This document shows, piece by piece, positions 25,104 through 32,209 of a stretch of DNA of 64,000 nt (within the stretch, counting starts at the first letter, position 1; each line of letters opens with the position of its first letter). The stretch is from an uncultured Arachnia sp. (GTDB lineage: Bacteria; Actinomycetota; Actinomycetes; Propionibacteriales; Propionibacteriaceae), in NCBI GenBank assembly GCA_934636715.1, contig CAKUBE010000009.1, positions 11,595 to 75,594 on the forward strand. The letters run 5' to 3'. Under the pieces are notes generated by a model. That model ran no database searches, had not been told where the DNA came from, and was given only the letters and a program-made list of their open reading frames with translations. The position numbers and the translations under genes are program-made.

Positions 25104-26449
25104 GCGAGACCCCCGGCGGCGCACCGACCCCGCCTGCCCCTCCGGCACCTCCCGCCCCGCCGGCTCCTCCGGCGCCGCCCACGCCGCCCGGCACGCCGAC
25201 GGCACCGACGCAACCCACACAACCGGCGCCGCCGGGCCCGCCCACACAGCCGACGCAGCCCGGCTCGGGATCGGGATCGAACAGGCCGACCGGCAGCGGA
25301 TCCGGCACCCCCGCGACGCCGAGCGCCCCGGCGGCGCCTGCCGTTCCCGGGGCGAGCACCGGCGGCTCCGGCGCGATCCTCACCTTCGCGATGAAGGCGA
25401 TCAAGCAGGTCGAGCGCAAGACGATGGTGTTCGAGTACCACCGCAGGCAGGCCGTGACGCGCGAGTATGCGCCGCAGTCCCTCATCGGGATGATGCTCAA
25501 CGACCTGAAGGGCCCCGGGCATTTCCTCGAGGTCGACCTCGACGACCCGTTCTTCCGCTCGCTCGACGTCGAGGTCTCGATGACGACGGCGTTCGCGCCC
25601 ATCGGGCTGCAGTCCGTGGCCGTGGCCCTCGACTACGGCGACGCGAGGGACCCGCAGAAGCACCGCCACGCGGACCTGGTCTTCGATGAGACGCGGACCG
25701 CGCCGCAGCACTGGGTCGTGCCCATCGGCAGCGACTACGACCTCGGCTACCGCCCCCGCATCGAGTACCACTTCGACCCGCAGAGCGGGTGGGCGGCGGA
25801 GCGCAACGAGGTCGTCGTCGAGCCCGGCAGGACCGAGGACCGCACGCTCCAGCTGGACCCGACCGCCTACATCGGGCTCCTCCAGGTGGACGTGCGGCCC
25901 GAGCGGCTCGATCCGCTGGAGGTGTCGTCGGTGACGGTCACCCTGGCCCACACCTCGAGCACCGACTGGACCACCAGCCGCACGTTCGAGGTCCGCCCGG
26001 ACAGCGAGCCGCAGACCTGGCGCGTGCGCACCGCACACGGCGACAAGATCCCGTACACGGTGCAGCGCACCTACCACCTGACCGGCGGCGGGACCATCGT
26101 GTTCGAGCCGGACGACGCGACGGCGACGACCGTCGCGGTCGGCTCGCCGTTCGCCGATCACCTGGACCGGCGCGTGGACTTCGCGGTTCCCGCGGGGCGG
26201 TTCACGTCGGTGGTCCTCGACGTCACCTACGACGACGGCTCGCACCGGGTCGCCCGCCGGCTCGAGCTCGACGGCGCGGGGCTCTCCCCCGCGCGGGTCC
26301 AGATCGGCATCGTCGACCCGACGGTGCGGGAGACGACGACGCAGGTCACGCTGCTCGGAGCCGGCGGGGAGATCGTGCGCGGCGCGCCGTTCACCGGGAC
26401 CGCCGAGTTCCTCTCCGTCGCCGAGGACGCGACGGTCAGCGGGGCGTGA
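25100..26449 (+). CDS. Operon orf7: beta-repeat half of a split family member
   Basis: The 449-residue product starts with about 88 residues of almost pure Pro/Ala/Gly/Thr linker (APPAPPAPP, TQPTQP). It then resumes the family at the beta-domain entry: TMVFEYHRRQAVTREYAPQS, then FLEVDLDDPFFRSLDVEVSM near residues 140-160, equivalent to DLNDPFFQTLEVRVGV of orf4. Three Ig-like repeats follow to the end. It lacks the N-domain entirely. It therefore complements orf6, and the two together rebuild the orf4/orf5 layout with Pro-rich segments on both sides of the break. CTGGAGG precedes the ATG. Function unknown. Confidence 0.8.
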   Translation: MSETPGGAPTPPAPPAPPAPPAPPAPPTPPGTPTAPTQPTQPAPPGPPTQPTQPGSGSGSNRPTGSGSGTPATPSAPAAPAVPGASTGGSGAILTFAMKAIKQVERKTMVFEYHRRQAVTREYAPQSLIGMMLNDLKGPGHFLEVDLDDPFFRSLDVEVSMTTAFAPIGLQSVAVALDYGDARDPQKHRHADLVFDETRTAPQHWVVPIGSDYDLGYRPRIEYHFDPQSGWAAERNEVVVEPGRTEDRTLQLDPTAYIGLLQVDVRPERLDPLEVSSVTVTLAHTSSTDWTTSRTFEVRPDSEPQTWRVRTAHGDKIPYTVQRTYHLTGGGTIVFEPDDATATTVAVGSPFADHLDRRVDFAVPAGRFTSVVLDVTYDDGSHRVARRLELDGAGLSPARVQIGIVDPTVRETTTQVTLLGAGGEIVRGAPFTGTAEFLSVAEDATVSGA

Positions 26450-26450
26450 G

Positions 26451-27482
26451 ATGAGCGCGGCGACCCTGGCTCCGCCCGTGACCGGCGAGGCGCGCATCGC
26501 GGCCCTGATCGACCGGGTCGCGCTCGTCCGGCCCGCTCAGGCCGAGCGGGCGCGGGCGGAGCTGGACGTCTCGCTCGCCGCGCTCCGCGGCTCTGCCACG
26601 GGCGGCCTCGCCTGGGAGTCGAGCTGCCTCACGCCGTGCCGCTACCCCGTCGAGGTCGCGGTCACGTCCGCCGCGGACGAGCTGCGCACCGTCGTCGACG
26701 TCCTCGCTCCCGAGGACGATCGGCGCGCCGCGCTCGACGCGGCCGGCGAGATCGCCCGCGCGTTCGGATCTCCAGGACTCGCCGGCGGCGTCGCGGCGCT
26801 CCTGCGACGGCATCAGCGCGGCTTCGCGCCGCGCTGGGGCGCCTGGCTCGGCAGCAGGCACACCGCCGGCGCAACCCGGCACAAGCTGTACGTCGAGCTC
26901 GACCCCCGCGGCTCGCGCGAGGTCGTGGAGGCGCTCGCGCCCGAGGCCCGGCGCGTGCTGGGCGGCGCGGGACCCGTGCGCTTCCTGGGGGTCGGGCTGG
27001 ACGAGCACCCCGCCGTCGAGCTGTACGCGCGGCCGCCGCACACCGACGGCGACCTCCTCCGCGTGCTCGCCGCGCGGGCCGGCGCGCCCGAACTCGCCGA
27101 GCGCCTCGCCCGCGCGACCGTCGGCGACGGCTCCGGCGAGGGCCGCAACCACGCGGTGAGCGTCGCGGCGGCCGACGGCCGCGTCACCGCGGTCGCCGCG
27201 TTCACCTTCGCCCGGCAGCGCCTGGGCCGCGACCACCGCGTCCGCGAGCACGTGCTCCGCCGCGCGCGGGCCGACGGCTGGGCGTGCGCGGAGCTCTACG
27301 CCGCCGCATCGGCCCCGCTCGGCCCGCCGACGCCAATGGTGCGTCCGTTCCACACCGCGCTCTCCGAGGTGGCCGCCGTCGGCGCCCCGGGGATCGTCCA
27401 CCACGTCGGGCTCGCCCCGCCGCCCCTGCCTCACCATCCGGACGAGGCCCACCCCACCCCAGATCGAGGAGAACGATCATGA
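26451..27482 (+). CDS. Operon orf8: unknown protein
   Basis: The 343-residue, Ala/Arg-rich soluble protein does not belong to the beta-repeat family and I do not recognise it. Visible landmarks are WESSCLTPCRYPVEVAVTSA (two nearby Cys), a helical stretch about 90-125, HKLYVELDPRGSREVVEAL, FLGVGLDEHPAVELYARPP and an AAFTFARQRLGRDHR segment. The recurring strand pattern with Lys/Leu-x-Tyr faintly recalls ABBA-type prenyltransferases, but I would not assign that. It starts 1 bp after orf7 and its stop overlaps orf9 (ATGA), so it is co-translated with the putative peptidase. Confidence 0.7.
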   Translation: MSAATLAPPVTGEARIAALIDRVALVRPAQAERARAELDVSLAALRGSATGGLAWESSCLTPCRYPVEVAVTSAADELRTVVDVLAPEDDRRAALDAAGEIARAFGSPGLAGGVAALLRRHQRGFAPRWGAWLGSRHTAGATRHKLYVELDPRGSREVVEALAPEARRVLGGAGPVRFLGVGLDEHPAVELYARPPHTDGDLLRVLAARAGAPELAERLARATVGDGSGEGRNHAVSVAAADGRVTAVAAFTFARQRLGRDHRVREHVLRRARADGWACAELYAAASAPLGPPTPMVRPFHTALSEVAAVGAPGIVHHVGLAPPPLPHHPDEAHPTPDRGERS

Positions 27483-28582
27483 AGCAGATCACCCTGGAGA
27501 ACCTCCACTGCACCACCACGGAAGACTGGCTCGGCTCCGACGAGTGCCGGCTCGAGGTCTACAACGACGGCGAGCTCCACTTCGCCTACCGGCACGACCT
27601 CAACGACGGCGAGGACTGGGCGATCGGCGCCTCGCTCCTCTTCGCCGGCAGCTGCGTCCTGCGGCTGTTCGACGAGGACGGCGACTTCCCCGGCGACGAC
27701 GACGATGCGCTCGGCATCGTCACGATCGGCCCCACCGACGTGCAGCACGCCGTCGCGACCTTCCGCGAGGACGACGCCGACTACACCATCACCTACTCGG
27801 TGTGGGACCGCCCGGACATCGCGCAGTCCGACCTGGCGACGTTCGCGATCGACCAGTTCGAGGCGTCGACCGCGCCGTCGGCCTGGCCGGGGCTGAACAA
27901 GGCCGACATCATCGCCGACCTCCGCGAGCGCCGCGCGAACCCGCTCGCCATCAACCAGGCCAACTCCAACTTCTGCGGGCCGACGTCCATCGTCTACGAG
28001 CTCGCGCGCTGGCAGCCGCGGCGCTACGTCGACCTCTGCCGCCAGCTGTACGAGACGGGCGGCTTCTGGTCGCGCACGCACCGGGTCGACGCGTCCGCGG
28101 GGCTCCGCGGCACCCAGGCCGGCCAGAACATGCGGCCCGCCGACTGGATGCTGATCGCCACCCTGCGCGACAACGAGAACGCCATCTTCGGCGTCTCGCC
28201 CACGTCGACGGGCGTGCTGAGCCAGCTGCAGGGGATGACGACGCCGTGGGAGATGGAGGGCTGGACCAGCGAGCTGCTGCTCAAGGACAACGTGGCCAAC
28301 AGCACCACCTTCGTGTGGGGCGAGTTCGACGCCATCCGCTACGCCGACCAGGTCCACGCGGCCGGCGGCGTGGCGTTCATCATGATCCACTCCGACATCT
28401 TCAAGGCGCCCGACGGCGTCGTCCCGCCGTGGCCGGACCACTGGGTGGTCTACTCGGGCGGGCTCACGGAGGGCGGCGGCCGGATCCGGTTCTACGTCTA
28501 CTCGTGGGGCCAGACGTACGAGCTCGACCTCACCCTCGACCACTTCGAGAACTGCATGTTCGGGATAGTCACGGGATTCTGA
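27479..28582 (+). CDS. Operon orf9: C39/papain-like cysteine peptidase with acidic beta N-domain
   Basis: The 367-residue product has an N-terminal beta domain (1 to about 115) with the acidic loop LFDEDGDFPGDDDDALG, reminiscent of a calcium-binding C2-like sandwich. A papain-fold domain follows (about 150-367). The active-site signature is INQANSNFCGPTS: Gln160 and Cys166 stand six residues apart, as the oxyanion Gln and nucleophile do in papain/C39 enzymes. The His is in PDHWVVYSGG (His321). A YSWG segment (341-344) sits where papains have NSWG, so the usual third residue, Asn, is replaced. No signal peptide. CGAGGAGAACGATC precedes the ATG. It could process the large proteins, act as an effector, or be inactive. 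Confidence 0.75.
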   Translation: MKQITLENLHCTTTEDWLGSDECRLEVYNDGELHFAYRHDLNDGEDWAIGASLLFAGSCVLRLFDEDGDFPGDDDDALGIVTIGPTDVQHAVATFREDDADYTITYSVWDRPDIAQSDLATFAIDQFEASTAPSAWPGLNKADIIADLRERRANPLAINQANSNFCGPTSIVYELARWQPRRYVDLCRQLYETGGFWSRTHRVDASAGLRGTQAGQNMRPADWMLIATLRDNENAIFGVSPTSTGVLSQLQGMTTPWEMEGWTSELLLKDNVANSTTFVWGEFDAIRYADQVHAAGGVAFIMIHSDIFKAPDGVVPPWPDHWVVYSGGLTEGGGRIRFYVYSWGQTYELDLTLDHFENCMFGIVTGF

Positions 28583-28602
28583 GGGCGACCCGCCGCAGGG
28601 AC

Positions 28603-28608
28603 TACCCT
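28603..28608 (+). promoter_or_regulatory. Candidate -10 element after the operon
   Basis: TACCCT lies 20 bp beyond the orf9 stop and about 40 bp before the next gene, suggesting that the downstream membrane protein has its own promoter. No convincing -35 is visible. Confidence 0.35.
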
Positions 28609-28646
28609 TGTGATCCGCGAACTCGCGCGGAGGAAGGGAGGCGGCC

Positions 28647-29432
28647 ATGTCACGGGAAGCCGGTCCACGACGCGGCATCGCCGACGCCGAGGCCCCCGCC
28701 GCGGCCGCCGTCCCTCGCCGGGTCCTCGACGCGCCCCCGCCACCCCTCGCCGGGCGGCGGGCGGCGCTGGTCCTCGGCGGGCTCGCGCTCCTGATCGTCG
28801 TGGCGGTGGCGATCGCCGCCACGATCCTCGGCGGGCGTCCGGCTCCCGCCGGACCCGGCCCGGCGACCACGCCCAGCCCGAGCCCGTCCGGGCCCTCGGT
28901 CACGCCGTCGACGTCGCCCCCACCCGCAGCCTCCACGGGCACCGCGGAGATGCTGCAGCTCAACGACGCGACGCTCAGCGTCCCCCACGGCTGGTCCGTC
29001 CAGGACGACGAAGTGGTCCAGGACGGACGGCGGCTGGTGAGGCTGCGCGAAGACGTGACCGACGCGCGCGTGCAGGCCGTCACGCTGACGTCCGTCGCCG
29101 CGTCCTTGGAGGAGACCTGCCGGACCCTCGTCGCGGACCTCACCGGCTCGTACACCGGGGTCGAGGACACGGCGCCGGCCGCCGTCGAGGTCTCCGCCGA
29201 CGGCGAGGGTGTCGCCTGTTCCTTCACCGGGGAGCGATCCAGCGACGAGGTCGGCAACACCGTCACCTTCACGGTGCTCCGGCGCGCCGCCGACGACCAC
29301 GCGCTCGTGTTCCGCGCGACGGTGCCCACCGCGCTGCCCGACCCGGCCCCGACGACCGACGCGCTGGAGCGGATGCTCTGCACGAGCGCCGCGAGCTTCG
29401 ACGTCGAGATCGCGCGCTGCGCGGCCGGATAG
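28647..29432 (+). CDS. Single-pass membrane protein with extracytoplasmic domain
   Basis: The 261-residue product has a cytoplasmic Arg/Ala/Pro-rich start (1 to about 36), one membrane helix (about 41-63, AALVLGGLALLIVVAVAIAATIL) and a Ser/Thr/Pro linker (about 66-98). A C-terminal domain of about 160 residues follows (LSVPHGWSVQDDEVVQDGRR), with two or three Cys. The fold resembles small actinobacterial surface domains without a specific match. GAAGGGAGG precedes the ATG. It may be unrelated to the large operon just upstream, given its own -10-like element. It ends 18 bp from the convergent phosphofructokinase gene. Confidence 0.7.
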   Translation: MSREAGPRRGIADAEAPAAAAVPRRVLDAPPPPLAGRRAALVLGGLALLIVVAVAIAATILGGRPAPAGPGPATTPSPSPSGPSVTPSTSPPPAASTGTAEMLQLNDATLSVPHGWSVQDDEVVQDGRRLVRLREDVTDARVQAVTLTSVAASLEETCRTLVADLTGSYTGVEDTAPAAVEVSADGEGVACSFTGERSSDEVGNTVTFTVLRRAADDHALVFRATVPTALPDPAPTTDALERMLCTSAASFDVEIARCAAG

Positions 29433-29450
29433 GACGGCCGCCCGCGGCGC

Positions 29451-31664
29451 CTACTCCTGGCCCGGGCGCCTGCTGAGCTGGTCGAAGACCGGGCGCAGCG
29501 ACCGCCACCACTGGTGCTTCGGGCGCTGGTTGTCCCAGTCCATGTCCTCCAGCACGATGCGCAGCGGCGACATCAGGTTCGAGGAGTCGCTCGCCGCCGC
29601 GACGTAGTCCGACGTGCCTGCCGCGAGCTGCCCGTCGAGGTTCACGATGGCCATGTAGGCCAGGCGCGTGGCGTTGACGCGGTCGAACGGCGAGGGCGAG
29701 CCGCCCTGCTGCACGTGGCCGATGATCGCCTCCCGCACCGAGTACATGCCCTTGCCCTCGGCCTCGAACAGCTTCGCGATGACGTCGCTGGTGTAGAACT
29801 CGCTGGTCTCCTCGCCCATCACGGTGAGGTAGAACGAGCGGCCGGACGCGAACGCGTCGACGAGCGCCTCGACGTCGTGGGTCAGTTCCTCGAGCGTGAT
29901 CCCGGTCTCCGGCATGTACGCCTTCTCCGCGCCGGCCGCGAGACCGCCGACGAGCGGGAGGAAGCCGCAGCCGCGGCCCATCGTCTCGACGACGAACGCG
30001 CGCTTGCTCGCCGAGGCCGACATGCGCACCATGTCGATGGCGCGCACGACGGTGTTGAGCGCCGTGTCCGCGCCGACGGCGACCGGCCAGCCGGGCAGGT
30101 TGTTGTCGATGCTGGCGGGCACCAGCGCCACCGGGATGTTGAACCCCGGGTAGCGGCGGCGCTCGCGCTCCATGAGGTCCACCGTCGCGTATGCGTGGTG
30201 GCCGCCCACCACGAGCAGCGCGTCGATCCTGTTGTCCTCGAGCGTGCGCGCGATCTTGTAGAGCTCCATCTCGGTGGGCACGTGGCGGCGGGTGCCGAAG
30301 GCGGCACCGCCCGCGTGGGCAAGCCCCTCGACGTCGGCCCAGCCGACCTCGCGCAGGTCGCCCGAGACGAGCCCCGGAACCCCGCCGATCACGGCGAACA
30401 TCTGGTGGCCGCGGTCGAGTCCGGAGCGGACGGCGACGCGGGCCAGCGGGTTCATGCCCGGGGCCAGCGCGCCGGCGTTCATGATGGCGATCCGCTTCGC
30501 ACCCTCCTCCGCCGGACGCCCCGTGGGGCTCGCGCCGTTGAGGATGCGGTAGACCTCGATCATGCTCATGAAGCCGCGCCCGCGGGCCTCGACGGCCGCC
30601 TGGTAGTCGCCGTTCGCGATGAGATCGACGATGCCGCGGGTGTCCTCGACGGCCTTCAGCAGGCCGGTCGTCGCCACGTTGTCGCGGCGCATGCCCACGA
30701 GCACCGGCTCGGTCTCCGCCGTGGCCGACAGCACCTGCCGCACGGCCTCGACGCCGCACGCGGTCGCCATCCAGCGGTCGTAGGCCGACGGCGTTCCGCC
30801 GCGCTGCACGTGACCCAGGATGGTGATCCGGGCGTCCTCGCCAGTGCGCTCGCGCAGCACGTCCTTGATCCGCTCGGCGGTGATCGGCTCGCCGGCCCGG
30901 TCCTTGGCGCCCTCGGCCACGATCAGGATCGAGTCGCGGCGGCCGGCCGCGCGGCCGCGGGCCAGGATGTCGGCCATGCGGTCCTCCCAGCCGTCGCGCG
31001 GCGGGGACTCGGGAAGGAAGGTGTAGTCGGCGCCGCCGGCGATGGCGGTCATCAGCGCCAGGTAGCCGCAGTTGCGTCCCATGACCTCGACGATGAAGGT
31101 CCGTCGGTGCGACTCGGCGGTCGAGCTGATGGCGTCGATCGCCTCGGTGATGCGGTGCATCGCCGAGTCGGTGCCGATCGTCATGTCGGTGCCGATCATG
31201 TCGTTGTCGATCGAGCCGACCATCCCGACGATGTGCAGATGCGGGTGCGCCTCCGCCTGCTCCGCGGTGATGACGCCCTCGTCGCGGAGCTCGCCGACGA
31301 ACTGCTTCCATTCGAGGCTCAGCATGCGCGAGCCGGACAGGGAGCCGTCGCCGCCGATCACGATCAGCCGGTCGATGCCGTGCTCGATCAGGTTCGCGAC
31401 CGCCTGCTTCCGCCCCTCGGGGGTGCGGAACTCCGCCGAGCGCGCGGTGCCGATGACGGTGCCGCCCTTGTTCAGGATGCCGGAGACCGAGCTCCAGCCC
31501 ATGTGGGTGATGTAGTCGCCGCCGGCGATGGCGCCGTGCCACCCCTCCCGGATCGCGAACGCCTCGGCGCCCTCGTGGATCCCCGCGCGCACGATGGCGC
31601 GCACCGCCGCGTTCATGCCCTGGGCGTCGCCGCCCGACGTCATGACTCCGATCCGGATGGTCAT
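29451..31664 (-). CDS. Eukaryotic-type tandem 6-phosphofructokinase
   Basis: The 737-residue protein is two PFK units in tandem, twice the usual bacterial length. The N-half (1 to about 370) has all active-site motifs: GGDAQGMNAAVR, GGDGSLSGS, SIDNDMIGTDMTIGTDSA (catalytic Asp) and EVMGRNCGYLA. The Gly in GGDGS favours ATP over pyrophosphate. The C-half keeps related positions but GGHHAY replaces GGDGS and SIDNNLPG replaces SIDNDMIG, as in the regulatory half of eukaryotic PFK. It should phosphorylate fructose-6-phosphate, with the second half serving effector binding (family knowledge). The ATG overlaps the DUF3052 stop by 4 bp. Confidence 0.92.
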   Translation of the reverse strand: MTIRIGVMTSGGDAQGMNAAVRAIVRAGIHEGAEAFAIREGWHGAIAGGDYITHMGWSSVSGILNKGGTVIGTARSAEFRTPEGRKQAVANLIEHGIDRLIVIGGDGSLSGSRMLSLEWKQFVGELRDEGVITAEQAEAHPHLHIVGMVGSIDNDMIGTDMTIGTDSAMHRITEAIDAISSTAESHRRTFIVEVMGRNCGYLALMTAIAGGADYTFLPESPPRDGWEDRMADILARGRAAGRRDSILIVAEGAKDRAGEPITAERIKDVLRERTGEDARITILGHVQRGGTPSAYDRWMATACGVEAVRQVLSATAETEPVLVGMRRDNVATTGLLKAVEDTRGIVDLIANGDYQAAVEARGRGFMSMIEVYRILNGASPTGRPAEEGAKRIAIMNAGALAPGMNPLARVAVRSGLDRGHQMFAVIGGVPGLVSGDLREVGWADVEGLAHAGGAAFGTRRHVPTEMELYKIARTLEDNRIDALLVVGGHHAYATVDLMERERRRYPGFNIPVALVPASIDNNLPGWPVAVGADTALNTVVRAIDMVRMSASASKRAFVVETMGRGCGFLPLVGGLAAGAEKAYMPETGITLEELTHDVEALVDAFASGRSFYLTVMGEETSEFYTSDVIAKLFEAEGKGMYSVREAIIGHVQQGGSPSPFDRVNATRLAYMAIVNLDGQLAAGTSDYVAAASDSSNLMSPLRIVLEDMDWDNQRPKHQWWRSLRPVFDQLSRRPGQE

Positions 31665-32095
31665 CGGCGGGTACCCTTCGGTCGGACGACTCGCGTGGCC
31701 TGCCAGTCGGCTGCCACGTTGACGGTGTTCGTGAGCGAGAGCCCCGCCACCGTCACGCCCTCGGAGATCGACGCCGGCGCGATGAAGCCGGAGCGCCCCA
31801 CCTTGGGCGTCAACAGCCAGATCTGCCCGGTGGGCGCCAGGTCGGTCATCGCGTCCACGAGGCCGTCGGCGACGTCGCCGTCCTCGTCGCGCCACCAGAG
31901 CACGACCGCGTCGACGGCCTCCAGCGGCTCCTCCACCATCTCCGCGTCGATGGTGTCCATGATGTCGTCGCGCAGGTCCGCGTCGACATCTTCGTCCCAG
32001 CCCAACTCCTGGACCAACATCCCCATCTCAAACCCGAGCAGGTCGGCGCCCGACAGTGAATCGACGGCGCGGTCCTTGCCTTCTGCGTTGTCCAC
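31661..32095 (-). CDS. DUF3052 family protein
   Basis: The 144-residue acidic, soluble product (ADLLGFEMGMLVQELGWDEDVD, WLLTPKVGRSGFIAPASISEG) matches the DUF3052 family, which is confined to actinobacteria and often sits beside aceE. Function not established. Translationally coupled to the phosphofructokinase gene (ATGA overlap). It begins 114 bp after aceE, with a hairpin between. Confidence 0.85.
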   Translation of the reverse strand: MDNAEGKDRAVDSLSGADLLGFEMGMLVQELGWDEDVDADLRDDIMDTIDAEMVEEPLEAVDAVVLWWRDEDGDVADGLVDAMTDLAPTGQIWLLTPKVGRSGFIAPASISEGVTVAGLSLTNTVNVAADWQATRVVRPKGTRR

Positions 32096-32157
32096 GCCCC
32101 AAGACTGCCAGATCGAGCCCCGGCTGTCAGCGTTGCCCCCACGCTGGACACGACGGA

Positions 32158-32184
32158 GCCCCCGGCGATTTCCGCGCCGGGGGC
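32158..32184 (-). terminator. Hairpin terminator after aceE
   Basis: A perfect 10-bp stem GCCCCCGGCG / CGCCGGGGGC with a 7-nt loop, 26 bp after the aceE stop. No long T-run follows, but such T-poor hairpins are usual in high-GC genomes. Confidence 0.6.
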
Positions 32185-32209
32185 CCTGCGTTCAGATCGG
32201 CAAACCGCG

